This document shows, piece by piece, positions 17,478 to 25,832 of a stretch of DNA of 56,835 bases; position 1 is the stretch's first letter, and every line of letters starts with the position of its first letter. Source of the stretch: Candidatus Woesearchaeota archaeon (lineage in GTDB: Archaea > Nanobdellota > Nanobdellia > Woesearchaeales > CALCXY01); assembly GCA_937906345.1 (NCBI GenBank), contig CALCXY010000027.1, positions 1 through 56,835 of the forward strand, written 5' to 3'. The notes under the pieces were generated by a model. The model had not been told where the DNA came from and did not search any database. It saw nothing but the letters and a program-made list of their open reading frames with translations. The translations under genes and the position numbers were made by a program.

Positions 17478-18203
17478 ATGCCAAAAATTGGAATAACAAC
17501 CAGCACATTAGATAATAAAAAATGGTATAAAGAACTTGCAAATATTAAAGTATTGGAGGTTGGTCTACGTTCTGCCCGATTTTTCTTTGACCCAGAATGG
17601 ATAGATAAAATAAAACCTTTTCTTAAAGGAATTGACCTAAGCATGCATTCAGGCACAATAAAAGTATTTGTGGGTAACGAACAGTTTGTCAAAACTGAAT
17701 TAGAAACCCTAAGAGCAGAAATACTCTGCTGTGAGATGATAGGCGCAAAAGAACTCATTTTCCACCTTAAACATGATAAACTTCTCCCCAACGAAGAAAG
17801 AGAACTTCGCCAGATAATAAATTTTGCTAAACAACATAATGTAGAGATGATTTTTGAGTCTAATGGCATATTAGTAGCTGATGTAGCTCTTGACTTTCTA
17901 AAAAGAATTCCAGATGTTCAATATAATCTTGACCTTGGACATCTCAATCATGGTATCGGGAAAGATATGCTGGGAATGCCTTTAGATCAATTCTTATCCC
18001 AAATAAAAGATAGGACAACTTATGTCCATGCGCATAATAACAATGGACAAAAAGACAACCATCAAAGCTTAGTAAATGGAACATTAGATTGGAAACATGT
18101 TTTGAATATATTAGGTAAAGATAAAATAAAGAAAATAATAATAGAATGTAGAACAAAAGAAGATGTAGGAGAGAGTATTAAAGCTTTAGAACAATACATT
18201 TAA
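17478..18203 (+). CDS. xylose-isomerase-like TIM barrel protein
   Basis: 241 residues. Barrel strands LEVGLRS, DLSMHSG, ELIFHLKH, MIFESNG, YNLDLGHLNHG, YVHAHNNNG and IIIECR carry the Glu, Asp/His and Glu metal ligands typical of AP_endonuc_2 sugar isomerases and epimerases. It is the last gene of the cargo operon, so it likely interconverts the sugar part. Endonuclease IV activity is unlikely because the full set of zinc ligands is not present. Confidence 0.75.
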   Translation: MPKIGITTSTLDNKKWYKELANIKVLEVGLRSARFFFDPEWIDKIKPFLKGIDLSMHSGTIKVFVGNEQFVKTELETLRAEILCCEMIGAKELIFHLKHDKLLPNEERELRQIINFAKQHNVEMIFESNGILVADVALDFLKRIPDVQYNLDLGHLNHGIGKDMLGMPLDQFLSQIKDRTTYVHAHNNNGQKDNHQSLVNGTLDWKHVLNILGKDKIKKIIIECRTKEDVGESIKALEQYI

Positions 18204-18311
18204 ATTTTGTACCTGCAAATTATTCTGTTACCTATGGCGTGTATAACACATTAACAAATAAAAGTTATATTTATCCTAAATTTAGATTTAATAGTCAACC
18301 AGTAGATAAGA

Positions 18312-18983
18312 TTATTTCACAAACAAAAATTTCATATCTTGATTTCTCGGTCCTTCTTCATCAGTAATATCTATTACTGTTCTTCCTTGTCTTTGATACA
18401 CTCCTGAATTAAAGGGTTGTTGATAGAACTGGTTGAGTTCAATGTCATTTGCTTGGATGCCTGATTGTGAGTTAAGAACAGCATTTCTTAATGCTAACAT
18501 TTGTTTGAACCGTATAGGTATTGAGGAGATGAATTTGGTTATTCTATGGTCTTGATTATCTACTTTAATACTGAATTTTTGGTCTATTTGCACATCTACT
18601 CTATCCTCTCGAAGAACAATTTTTGGGTTTGATTGGTCTTTTGTTATGCCTCTGCCTTGAAAAATGGTAAAGTTTTGGAACACTTCATCAATCACTACTT
18701 CAATAAAACCGTGTCCTTGCTCTGGAATGCTGTTAGGATGCATATTAGTAAAACGTAATTCAGCATCATTTAAAGCAATTCTTTTAAGATAACACTCTGT
18801 TGCTACATCATAGGCAGATTCTACATATGTGGAGAAGCTTGGTTTTTCATCCACTCCTACTATGGTTCTTCCTACCTCTATTTTAGATGTTGATGCATGA
18901 AGATAAAAAAAGAATAGCCCTACTAAAACTAGCATGATCCCTATAAGGATAAACCATCCTAAAATATTACCTTGTTTGTTCAT
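18312..18983 (-). CDS. pilin-like membrane-anchored protein
   Basis: 223 residues starting MNKQGNILGWFILIGIMLVL, a short charged head before a hydrophobic helix, as in archaeal type IV pilin-like proteins, although no clear prepilin peptidase site is visible. The rest is an extracellular mixed alpha/beta domain. It overlaps the upstream surface-protein gene by 17 nt, with a GGAGTGG Shine-Dalgarno inside that gene, so they form one operon. Confidence 0.5.
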   Translation of the reverse strand: MNKQGNILGWFILIGIMLVLVGLFFFYLHASTSKIEVGRTIVGVDEKPSFSTYVESAYDVATECYLKRIALNDAELRFTNMHPNSIPEQGHGFIEVVIDEVFQNFTIFQGRGITKDQSNPKIVLREDRVDVQIDQKFSIKVDNQDHRITKFISSIPIRFKQMLALRNAVLNSQSGIQANDIELNQFYQQPFNSGVYQRQGRTVIDITDEEGPRNQDMKFLFVK

Positions 18984-20967
18984 ACTGCCACTCCGTTAAT
19001 GTTTTTTCACTCTCAAACCAATCAGGAATTGTGTGAGTAAGTCCTGGTTTGTTAGCAAAATATACTGGTTCTAGTTTTGTAAAACATAAATGATTGTTAT
19101 CCATATACCTATGCACTCCTTCCATAAACGGATGCTCATATACTCCGTTTGGCTCATAGGATGCAGAAGGAAAAATAGTAAAATCATAACCATTATTATC
19201 AAAGGAATATGCTCCCTCATCTGGTTGAATCAGAGGATGACCTGTTGTTTGCAAACTTCTTAGAATAAATGGCCATCTCTTATCATGCCATCTCAAAAAC
19301 CTCTTAGTAACAGGTTGTGCTGGCAACTCATAGATAAGAAATTCTGGGAAATAAGCATTAAAAATAGGAGATGTTGTTGGTGAAGGATTATCTATTAACG
19401 CATGGACTTGTGTATTGAATGCTCTTAGGTCTAACTCAACATGGTTGTTAGGGTCTTTACTTTCTATAATAGGATAAAACTCATAATCTGCATGGGTAAT
19501 ACTAAAATAAGGAGGATTATCACCTGTGATGGCTATTCGTGTTCTTGGATCACCAAACATGAAATTAAAATTGTACCGTAAATAATCAACTACGCCATTA
19601 AAAATAACCTTATGATTGTTGAATAAAGAAACATATGCAGAACCTTCACTATCTCCATATTGTGCTTCAAATTTAGACAGAGATGCTCTTCTCGTAAACT
19701 TGTCAATAAATAAATCAAACTGTTTACCCTCTTCTGGTCTTATCAGTTTAAAGTTTTGTCCGAAATGTTTATCTCCTCTGACCATCCATTGACTTAACTT
19801 TCCAGAAACTTCTTTCTGATGAATACTCTTTAAATCTAAATACTCAAAACTGTAAAATCCTGGTGAAGAAACAAAATTGTGGTTATAAAAACCTTCAAAC
19901 AAATCCAGTTGAAACTGTATAACCTCTCCTTCGAGTATTTCTTTCCACTCATTAAAACGAAATGTGTAACTACTATTCAAAGCAGTTCCAAAATAAGTGT
20001 TATCTGGCTCAACTTCAAACTGATACTTCATACCTGCAAACCCCTCAGATGTATTGACTGTATAAATCCTTCCCAAGCCGAAATGTCCAACATCAATCCT
20101 TCCCTGTCCTGTAATCCAAAAATCCAATTGAGGACTAGGTCCACGAGGCTGCATAAACTCTTCATTGTCACCACCAAACACTGCTCCACGCTCCCCCCAT
20201 ACACCAATATGCGCATCAACAACATCGGTATCATTATTTACAACTTGAACAGCACTCCCTATAGTGTTCCCACCAAAGAAATCAAAACCGAAAGGTGTAG
20301 GAATAATATCAGGAACAGTATTATCGGCATCCGTCAAACCCGTAGATAACGGATTGTCAAACACATAACTCATAGCTCTAGGATACTCCACACTCCATGA
20401 TAATAAATTCCCCTGCCTATCTACCTTAAAAGAAGCCTCTCCCACTTCAGAAAAGAAAATCTTATACGGTTTAGTGAATAGTAAATTCTTTCCTGTAAAA
20501 ACAGTTACATCTCCTGAATTACCATCATACTTAAAATTTGTAAGCTCACGTCCTTCAAATATTCCTTGATTACCATACTGTCCTACAGAATCAGCCTCCA
20601 ATACACCATCTTTCGATAAGGAAACACCCTCTGCATCTATAACACCTTGACCATCTCTCGTTTCTAAATAATCCACTTGTTCAACATCTAAATTACCACC
20701 TTGATAAGAAAATTGTCCTTCACCTTGTAATTCGGCAACAGGGCCAGAACTTGGTTTAATAGTTGTATCTGGTGGCATATCTCCCTTAATATTTTGTCCT
20801 TGCTCCATGGCAGTTTGAGCAGCTTCACCTGCCTCTTCAGCTGTGACATCAGGAGGTAAATCTGTTGAAGTACCTTGCCCTTGTTCATGATTTTCAGCTA
20901 GACTTGCTTGAAAGGAAATAACAAATATAAAAAAGAATATAACTAACAGTTTCACCTCTCTTTTCAT
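18967..20967 (-). CDS. large secreted surface protein of the element
   Basis: 666 residues with a signal peptide (MKREVKLLVIFFFIFVISFQ...SLAE), a Glu/Gln/Pro-rich stretch, then beta-rich sequence with repeated short Gly/Asp units (QGVIDAEGVSLSKDGVLEADS). No C-terminal anchor is seen; the partner at 18312 has the membrane helix. Candidate adhesin or envelope-modifying factor for mating or host contact; family unknown. A TATA-like box at about 20990 supports this leaderless start. Confidence 0.55.
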   Translation of the reverse strand: MKREVKLLVIFFFIFVISFQASLAENHEQGQGTSTDLPPDVTAEEAGEAAQTAMEQGQNIKGDMPPDTTIKPSSGPVAELQGEGQFSYQGGNLDVEQVDYLETRDGQGVIDAEGVSLSKDGVLEADSVGQYGNQGIFEGRELTNFKYDGNSGDVTVFTGKNLLFTKPYKIFFSEVGEASFKVDRQGNLLSWSVEYPRAMSYVFDNPLSTGLTDADNTVPDIIPTPFGFDFFGGNTIGSAVQVVNNDTDVVDAHIGVWGERGAVFGGDNEEFMQPRGPSPQLDFWITGQGRIDVGHFGLGRIYTVNTSEGFAGMKYQFEVEPDNTYFGTALNSSYTFRFNEWKEILEGEVIQFQLDLFEGFYNHNFVSSPGFYSFEYLDLKSIHQKEVSGKLSQWMVRGDKHFGQNFKLIRPEEGKQFDLFIDKFTRRASLSKFEAQYGDSEGSAYVSLFNNHKVIFNGVVDYLRYNFNFMFGDPRTRIAITGDNPPYFSITHADYEFYPIIESKDPNNHVELDLRAFNTQVHALIDNPSPTTSPIFNAYFPEFLIYELPAQPVTKRFLRWHDKRWPFILRSLQTTGHPLIQPDEGAYSFDNNGYDFTIFPSASYEPNGVYEHPFMEGVHRYMDNNHLCFTKLEPVYFANKPGLTHTIPDWFESEKTLTEWQYEQTR

Positions 20968-21000
20968 AAGTATATCATATAAGAAATATGCTTTTTAAAC

Positions 21001-21495
21001 TTACTGTTTTTTTTGGGCGTATCCTAGCCATGCAACTGTTACTTTACTCTTTGGTTTCTTTTGTACGGCTACTTCAAGAAAAGGAATTGACTCCTGAAAT
21101 CGTTCTCTTTTGCAAAGAAATATACCATAATTATGATTTGTTTCAAAATCATCCCTATCTAGTTCGAGAGCTTTTTTGTATAGTTCTTCAGCTTTTGTAA
21201 AATTTCCCAAATTGTCATACGCAAAAGCCATTCCACCTATCAGATCATCATCATTGGGCACCATCCTATCTGCTCTCTGATATAATTCTAAAGCTTCTTT
21301 ATGCTTACCTTGCTTAGACAATGAAACTGCTAAATCTGCCAACCGAAATGTCTCTTTGAGCTTCTCATCAATACCCTCTTTTTCACTTCCAGAATTATTT
21401 GCCTCTTGAACATCATCGGCTCTTGCACTTCGCATATATCCTGTGCTAGGTGCTATTGCTATGATTCCTGCTAATCCTATTTCTTTCCATGTCAT
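21001..21495 (-). CDS. exported TPR protein
   Basis: 164 residues. A signal-peptide-like start (IGLAGIIAIAPSTGYMRSARA) is followed by three tetratricopeptide units: GKHKEALELYQRADRMVPND, GNFTKAEELYKKALELDRDD and ERFQESIPFLEVAVQKKPKS. It probably mediates protein contacts at or outside the membrane. A TATA box at 21519-21527 gives the usual 26-nt spacing to the ATG. Confidence 0.75.
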   Translation of the reverse strand: MTWKEIGLAGIIAIAPSTGYMRSARADDVQEANNSGSEKEGIDEKLKETFRLADLAVSLSKQGKHKEALELYQRADRMVPNDDDLIGGMAFAYDNLGNFTKAEELYKKALELDRDDFETNHNYGIFLCKRERFQESIPFLEVAVQKKPKSKVTVAWLGYAQKKQ

Positions 21496-21550
21496 ATTAA
21501 GAATATAGTGTCTGTAGTATATATAAAACTATCGTCACTATGCAATGGGT

Positions 21551-22537
21551 TTAAGCTACTTGTTGTAACCCATCTATTTGCTGTCTTTTTTTACTAATAA
21601 GCTCCATAATTTCTCTGTTGGCTTTTTGATTACACATAATAAACCCATTATAATTTCTGACATGGTGAATATCATATTTTAACACATTGCCAAAACAATC
21701 GGTAACACCCATTCCAGCTTCTCTGGCAATAATATCTCCCGCAACCACATCCCAAGCCTTTACACTCAACTTTATAGTCATATCTGCTTTTCCTGCTATC
21801 ACATCTGTCATACCAATAGTTGTATTGTTCTTGTCTTCCATTCTGTGCTTAGGCAGAACAGATAACACTTCGAGAAGACCTGACTTCCATGGCTCATCTT
21901 TATTTCTAATGCCCCAAATGAACAAATTACTTACTCCTTTGTACCTTGGGCCATGCACTGGCTTATAATTAAGATAGGCTCCTTTTCCTGCTTGAGCCAA
22001 GTATAAATCATCATGTACAGGGTCAAAAATCACTCCGAGAACAGGCGTATCTCCTTTCAGCAAAGCTATGCTTACCCCAAAATCCGGTATGCCTTGCCTA
22101 TAGTTATTTGTGCCATCAATAGGGTCAACCACCCACTTAAAACTCGAATGTTTATCATGTACTCCTGTTTCTTCACCGAGAAACTCATGGTACGGAAAAT
22201 AGGCATGAACAGTTTTGAGAATAGCATCTTCTGCCTTTGTATCCGCAATGGTCAACGGGTCATCCTCCCCTTTCCAAGACACCTGCAACTTATCAGAACG
22301 AAAATAGTGCATAGCTATCTTTCCAGCTTTGAGTGCTGCCATGACTGCAACAAACATTTCCAAACTCATACGCTTCAAAAACTGCTCATTAAAATTATGC
22401 CCTTCTAATGCATGAAGACTCTTTACCACTTCTGCTATGAGCTGATTAATTTTTCTTACTGTTCCTACTTGATCCATGTGTTGCAATTGTGCATGAATTT
22501 TTAGGTTCCCAGTTTGTAAAAACTTTCTCACAAGCAT
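21551..22537 (-). CDS. suhB: inositol monophosphatase-family phosphatase
   Basis: About 328 residues. The IMPase metal motifs are present: GEETG, WVVDPIDGTNNYRQGIPDFG (DPxDGT) and AWDVVAGDIIAREAGM (WDxxAG). They place it among Mg-dependent phosphatases of inositol phosphate, fructose-1,6-bisphosphate or 3'-phosphoadenosine phosphate. The family core starts near residue 75, so there is an unusual helical N-terminal extension. The frame is also open to a TTG at 22585; the true start is uncertain. It may act with the sugar-phosphate cargo operon. Confidence 0.75.
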   Translation of the reverse strand: MLVRKFLQTGNLKIHAQLQHMDQVGTVRKINQLIAEVVKSLHALEGHNFNEQFLKRMSLEMFVAVMAALKAGKIAMHYFRSDKLQVSWKGEDDPLTIADTKAEDAILKTVHAYFPYHEFLGEETGVHDKHSSFKWVVDPIDGTNNYRQGIPDFGVSIALLKGDTPVLGVIFDPVHDDLYLAQAGKGAYLNYKPVHGPRYKGVSNLFIWGIRNKDEPWKSGLLEVLSVLPKHRMEDKNNTTIGMTDVIAGKADMTIKLSVKAWDVVAGDIIAREAGMGVTDCFGNVLKYDIHHVRNYNGFIMCNQKANREIMELISKKRQQIDGLQQVA

Positions 22538-22628
22538 TAACAACTTATACACTTCCGTATAATGAGGGTCACCACTCCAGCCCAAAAAGGTGTTTTTCTA
22601 AAGGTTCAGGTATTTGGGGTTGGGGATA

Positions 22629-22844
22629 ATGATGAGAAAAAAAGTAAATAAAGTAATGATAGAATTAGTACGGAGTGGTTTCCGCCTGACCATGGATGAA
22701 GTAATCCAAGTCACAGCCAACCATATCCTAGAAAAATACAACATACAAGAAACATTAAATGACGAAGAAAAGGACGAGTTCATCAGAGAACTCATAAACC
22801 TCTGCTGGGACAACCAACTAAGAAAAGACGGATTTAAAAAATAA
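22629..22844 (+). CDS. small helical protein of unknown function
   Basis: About 71 residues (MMRKKVNKVMIELVRSGFRL...). Its TLNDEEKDEFIRELI segment is echoed by SSEEKDLLKEELFEIAF in the protein at 25578, so the two may be distant relatives. The frame opens at a TTG (22614); the ATG at 22629 or 22632, just after GGGGAT, is preferred. Confidence 0.45.
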   Translation: MMRKKVNKVMIELVRSGFRLTMDEVIQVTANHILEKYNIQETLNDEEKDEFIRELINLCWDNQLRKDGFKK

Positions 22845-22852
22845 CAAAATAT

Positions 22853-22950
22853 ATAAGTGAGGAGCACTTAGTTATACTCAGCCAAGAATTCACAGGGGGT
22901 GAATAGGCTTTTCTAACTAAGCACTTTTCCTCTCACTTACTAAGGAATCA
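22853..22950 (+). ncRNA. predicted multi-stem structured element
   Basis: Nested complementary segments: AAGTGAGGA near 22855 with TCCTCTCACTT near 22930-22940, CTTAGTTA near 22869-22876 with TAACTAAG near 22914-22921, GCC with GGC, and an inner ATTCAC/GTGAAT hairpin. Together they fold the whole interval into one long arm. A TATA-like AAATATATAAG directly precedes it. It may be a small RNA or leader of the following small ORF. Strand is inferred from that order. Confidence 0.4.
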
Positions 22951-22972
22951 AGGTTTTATGGAAAACGCCTCA

Positions 22973-22994
22973 CAAAGTAGGCGTTTTCTTAAAT
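22973..22994 (+). terminator. hairpin with T-run
   Basis: AAAACGCCT and AGGCGTTTT form a 9-bp stem with an 8-nt loop, ending in TTTTC. It closes the structured interval 22853-22950 or could attenuate the ORF at 22998. Confidence 0.5.
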
Positions 22995-22997
22995 ACA

Positions 22998-23108
22998 ATG
23001 AGTAAAAAATATGAAACAATTGGAGTGGATGTTTGGAACGGTGTAAATTTTAAGGTTCTTGCAGAGAAAAAAGAAGGATTAAAATCTAATAATCCTCAGC
23101 TAACATAG
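22998..23108 (+). CDS. possible 36-residue protein
   Basis: Starts MSKKYETIGVDVWNGVNFKV and ends after a Lys/Asn-rich stretch. It overlaps the convergent gene by 23 nt. The sequence is not obviously random, but there is no Shine-Dalgarno and no homologue is recognised. Confidence 0.3.
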   Translation: MSKKYETIGVDVWNGVNFKVLAEKKEGLKSNNPQLT

Positions 23109-23430
23109 CTGTTAGTTTATCATTTTCGTTTCTTACAAACCATATTGGCCAGGCAAAGTCTGCTATGATAAAGAAGTATTTGTCATGGTCGCCTTTGAAG
23201 CGTTTGTTGTAGTAAACTTTTGCTGCTTCTAACATGATAGCATTGAGATAAGCCATAGTATCAGAAAGACCATTTCCTTTTTCATTAATGGCCTCCCAAA
23301 GATTAGTAGTGAGCATAGTGCACTCTGGAAATACTCTGCTAAGATTAGACATTAAAATACCATCTTCTACAGCTTCTTGTTCAGTATATCTTGAAATAAC
23401 AGACCCTAAATAACTTGTTGCTTCACTCAT
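23086..23430 (-). CDS. mobile-element accessory protein (DUF6573-like)
   Basis: 114 residues starting MSEATSYLGSVISRYTEQEA. The opening 'GxVISxYTxxEAxEDGxL' and the later FPECTMLTTNLW resemble a small family (DUF6573) common on plasmids and integrative elements, of unknown function. A Shine-Dalgarno GGAGG is 8 nt before the ATG, directly after a strong hairpin. The family name is from memory and unverified. Confidence 0.6.
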   Translation of the reverse strand: MSEATSYLGSVISRYTEQEAVEDGILMSNLSRVFPECTMLTTNLWEAINEKGNGLSDTMAYLNAIMLEAAKVYYNKRFKGDHDKYFFIIADFAWPIWFVRNENDKLTAMLAEDY

Positions 23431-23444
23431 TGTTTTTACCTCCG

Positions 23445-23474
23445 AGCCAAAAGCTCATTAAGGTGCTTTTGGCT
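23445..23474 (-). promoter_or_regulatory. hairpin before the Shine-Dalgarno of the accessory gene
   Basis: AGCCAAAAGC and GCTTTTGGCT form a 10-bp stem with a loop of about 10 nt, in the gap between the toxin gene and the accessory gene. On the minus strand it ends immediately before CGGAGG. It could be an RNA processing or stabilising element between the two cistrons. Confidence 0.45.
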
Positions 23475-23495
23475 TAGTAAAAAAAAGGGTTGTTT

Positions 23496-23909
23496 TTAGA
23501 AATATTTTTTCAAGAAATCTTCTGGAGTTATAATTAGAATACTCTTATAGGATTCTAGTTTGAGTATGTGCTTGTCCTGTGTTATTATCACTTTAGCTTT
23601 GCCTTTCACTGCTGCTTCTAAGAATTTGTTATCGTCAGGATCATCCATAACTACATCTACTTTTTGTGATGGTTCTACCATATGAGATTTGTCTAATACT
23701 CGTTTCACAATACTCGCAGGATGTAATGCATACTTTTCCTGCTTATCCAGAATCTCATCACGTTGGAGCACATCTGCATATTCTTCAAGAATAGGAAGAG
23801 ACGTAATGTGTTCTAGCTTTCCTTCATCACATTGTTTTAGTATCTTGAACGATGCACCTGTCCAGAATGTAGCTGACACTAACACATTTACATCCAACAC
23901 AATCTTCAT
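23496..23909 (-). CDS. PIN-domain toxin (VapC-like ribonuclease)
   Basis: 137 residues. The four acidic positions of the PIN nuclease are visible: LDVNVLVSA (first Asp), PILEEYADVL (Glu), DDPDDNKFLEAA (Asp pair) and IITQDKHIL (last Asp). PIN toxins cut tRNA or mRNA when the antitoxin decays. The start codon overlaps the antitoxin stop by 4 nt (ATGA). It should stabilise the integrated element. Confidence 0.85.
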   Translation of the reverse strand: MKIVLDVNVLVSATFWTGASFKILKQCDEGKLEHITSLPILEEYADVLQRDEILDKQEKYALHPASIVKRVLDKSHMVEPSQKVDVVMDDPDDNKFLEAAVKGKAKVIITQDKHILKLESYKSILIITPEDFLKKYF

Positions 23910-24160
23910 CGTTTCTCCCTACGCAACTTATGTATGAGATCAGGCACTTGGCTTTCCCGAATCTTTTTCTTTGCTTTCTTTAACGGAGCAGTAAGCTCGG
24001 CAAAGCTTCGATTTTCTACCTTCTTCATAACTAAGGTGTCATCTCCTAAAAAAAACATCAGCTTAGAGCCTTCTTTTAAACCCATCTGATTCCTTATTTT
24101 AGAAGGAATTGCTACTTGTCCTCTCGAACTTACTGTTCCCATATCGATTAACTCTGCCAT
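23906..24160 (-). CDS. AbrB/MazE-type antitoxin
   Basis: 84 residues. GTVSSRGQVAIPSKIRNQMGLKEGSKLMFFLGDD is a swapped-hairpin AbrB domain; the basic C-terminal tail would bind the PIN toxin. Shine-Dalgarno AGGTGAT precedes the ATG. A perfect palindrome just upstream suggests autoregulation. Confidence 0.85.
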   Translation of the reverse strand: MAELIDMGTVSSRGQVAIPSKIRNQMGLKEGSKLMFFLGDDTLVMKKVENRSFAELTAPLKKAKKKIRESQVPDLIHKLRREKR

Positions 24161-24171
24161 TGTATATCACC

Positions 24172-24189
24172 TATCTTATTAATAAGATA
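24172..24189. promoter_or_regulatory. palindromic operator of the toxin-antitoxin operon
   Basis: TATCTTATTAATAAGATA is a perfect 18-bp palindrome 12-29 nt before the antitoxin ATG. AbrB-type antitoxins normally bind such a site with their toxin to repress their own promoter. Confidence 0.6.
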
Positions 24190-24208
24190 AGTAAGACATA
24201 TCTTGTAT

Positions 24209-24454
24209 TTAAACTTTTCGGTTTTGAACACCTAAATCAGAAGCATTCGTAAAGGTTACTCTCCAACCACGCTTTTTCAGAGTTTCCTCAGTTTTTGCCT
24301 TCTCTTTCGCCATCTTAATCTCCTTCAAGCTCTGCCTAAACAACTGTTGGAACATCTCTTTCCGAAAATCTTTATTCATTTGCCTCCGTATATTATTCAA
24401 AAACTTATTTGGATCAGCTCCAAACTCAACCTGCCTTAATGTTACTTTTGTCAT
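24209..24454 (-). CDS. small basic helical protein, unknown
   Basis: 81 residues from the ATG at 24454 (MTKVTLRQVEFGADPNKFLN), which has GGAGG 7 nt upstream; the open frame to 24493 is not favoured. Lys/Arg-rich helices follow. Possibly nucleic-acid binding; no family recognised. Confidence 0.55.
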   Translation of the reverse strand: MTKVTLRQVEFGADPNKFLNNIRRQMNKDFRKEMFQQLFRQSLKEIKMAKEKAKTEETLKKRGWRVTFTNASDLGVQNRKV

Positions 24455-24552
24455 GTGCTCTGCCTCCACGAGGATATTTTTCCCCGCACCCAAGAAAGGG
24501 GAAAAATAGAAAAAGAAAAGAATTAAATAGTAAATTAAATTTAGTTTAGAGG

Positions 24553-25032
24553 ATGAGAAAAAAAAGAAACAGGGGAATTCTTGAAAGAATATTAAAATTC
24601 TTATTAGGGTCTCCTGAAACTAAGAAAAAGTTAATGATGATTGATCCTGAAAGATTACATCAAAAAAATGTAGACAATGCGTATTCAAAAATTTACTCTA
24701 AAATAAAAAAAACTTATGATTATGGAGCGAGTGATGCTAAAGGGTTATGGAAGGCACAAGAAATTCTAGAAAATAAAGGAAAGAAAGTAAAATGTTGGAG
24801 ACTAGTAAAGAGTGCATGGGACTATTCAATGGACGAATACATACCCATATTCTACAAGAAAAAGAAAATAAGAAAAAAACCAAAATCCATAAGATATAGG
24901 GGAACGAGACTTGTAAGATATGGAAAAGGATATATTGACCCTGAAGACCATAGTGGTCCAAATTGGAATCCTGGAAAAATCTATTATCCTAAAAGAAAAC
25001 ATAAGTATAGAAAAAGAAAAAAAATAATTTAA
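24553..25032 (+). CDS. very basic protein, unknown
   Basis: 159 residues with many Lys, Arg and Tyr, especially the C-terminal KIYYPKRKHKYRKRKK. The middle reads ASDAKGLWKAQEILENKGKK. Likely nucleic-acid binding by charge alone. It converges with and overlaps the next gene by 4 nt. Confidence 0.5.
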   Translation: MRKKRNRGILERILKFLLGSPETKKKLMMIDPERLHQKNVDNAYSKIYSKIKKTYDYGASDAKGLWKAQEILENKGKKVKCWRLVKSAWDYSMDEYIPIFYKKKKIRKKPKSIRYRGTRLVRYGKGYIDPEDHSGPNWNPGKIYYPKRKHKYRKRKKII

Positions 25033-25298
25033 GCAGCTTCTTTTTCAGCTGCTGCTTCTGTATTGGTAAAATCACCTAAGCTTTCATTCTCAAAGTAATT
25101 CTTAACTTGTTGCAACACTTCTAAAGCTTTAAACACATCATCCTCACCTAAAGAAACACTTGTGTTCTGCCACTCATCATCCTTCATGTAGGACTTGGAC
25201 AAACTAACCGTTTTAAACTCATCACCAGCTTTGGATTTGTTCTTCCAAACAGTAGCTTTTACTAAACCTACATTAAATTGTTGTTCTACACTTCCCAT
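25029..25298 (-). CDS. small conserved mobile-element protein
   Basis: 89 residues. FNVGLVKATVWKNKSKAGDEFKTVSLSKSYMKDDEWQNTS and SLGEDDVFKALEVLQQV follow the pattern of a small beta-rich family often found beside replication or transfer genes on plasmids, phages and integrative elements. Function unknown. Shine-Dalgarno AGAGGT before the ATG. Confidence 0.6.
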   Translation of the reverse strand: MGSVEQQFNVGLVKATVWKNKSKAGDEFKTVSLSKSYMKDDEWQNTSVSLGEDDVFKALEVLQQVKNYFENESLGDFTNTEAAAEKEAA

Positions 25299-25416
25299 TT
25301 TAGATAACCTCTGAAAAAATCCTTCTTTGAGGATTTCTCAATCTAATCTATATTAATTGAGAAATCAGAAACAAAAAGAAGAGTATTTATAAAGAAGTTG
25401 TTATAACTTAAACTAT

Positions 25417-25581
25417 ATGGAAAGTCCTAACATAATTCTTACAACAGGAGCGACATTAGTTATTGTAATAGCATTCATATTAGTTGCATATTTTGGACTA
25501 GGAACAATAGCAAAAATAATCCTAACAATACTATTCTTCATAGGATTATATTATTTAATTAACCACATACAAAATAACTAA
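25417..25581 (+). CDS. two-helix membrane protein (54 aa)
   Basis: Starts MESPNIILTTGATLVIVIAF; two hydrophobic helices separated by FGLGTIAKI and a polar end. A TTTATAAAG box at about 25386-25394 lies close to 26 nt upstream. Its stop overlaps the convergent gene by 4 nt. Confidence 0.5.
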   Translation: MESPNIILTTGATLVIVIAFILVAYFGLGTIAKIILTILFFIGLYYLINHIQNN

Positions 25582-25832
25582 ACAAGTATTTGAGGATTTT
25601 CTTTTGAGAGATGAACAACCTCTACTACTTCAAACCTAAAAGCAATCTCAAAGAGCTCTTCTTTAAGCAAATCCTTTTCTTCCGAAGAAAAACTATCATC
25701 AAAACCAAAATGAGAAAGAACAGTATCAATCGCTTCAACCACATCCAAAGTGTCGAAACACCACTCTTGGAGCTTGATGTACTCTACAGTTTGATGTAAT
25801 TTATATTTACTTTGTAAATTCATGTTTTCCAC
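25578..25832 (-). CDS. small acidic helical protein
   Basis: 84 residues, no recognised family; SFSSEEKDLLKEELFEIAFRF resembles part of the protein at 22629. Its Shine-Dalgarno GAGGTGG overlaps one arm of a long inverted repeat (25824-25887), so translation may be gated by RNA folding. Confidence 0.5.
   Translation of the reverse strand: MENMNLQSKYKLHQTVEYIKLQEWCFDTLDVVEAIDTVLSHFGFDDSFSSEEKDLLKEELFEIAFRFEVVEVVHLSKENPQILV

Noticed and set aside
17432-17869. 145-residue minus-strand frame opposite the isomerase
   Set aside because: It is antisense to a protein with clear TIM-barrel motifs.
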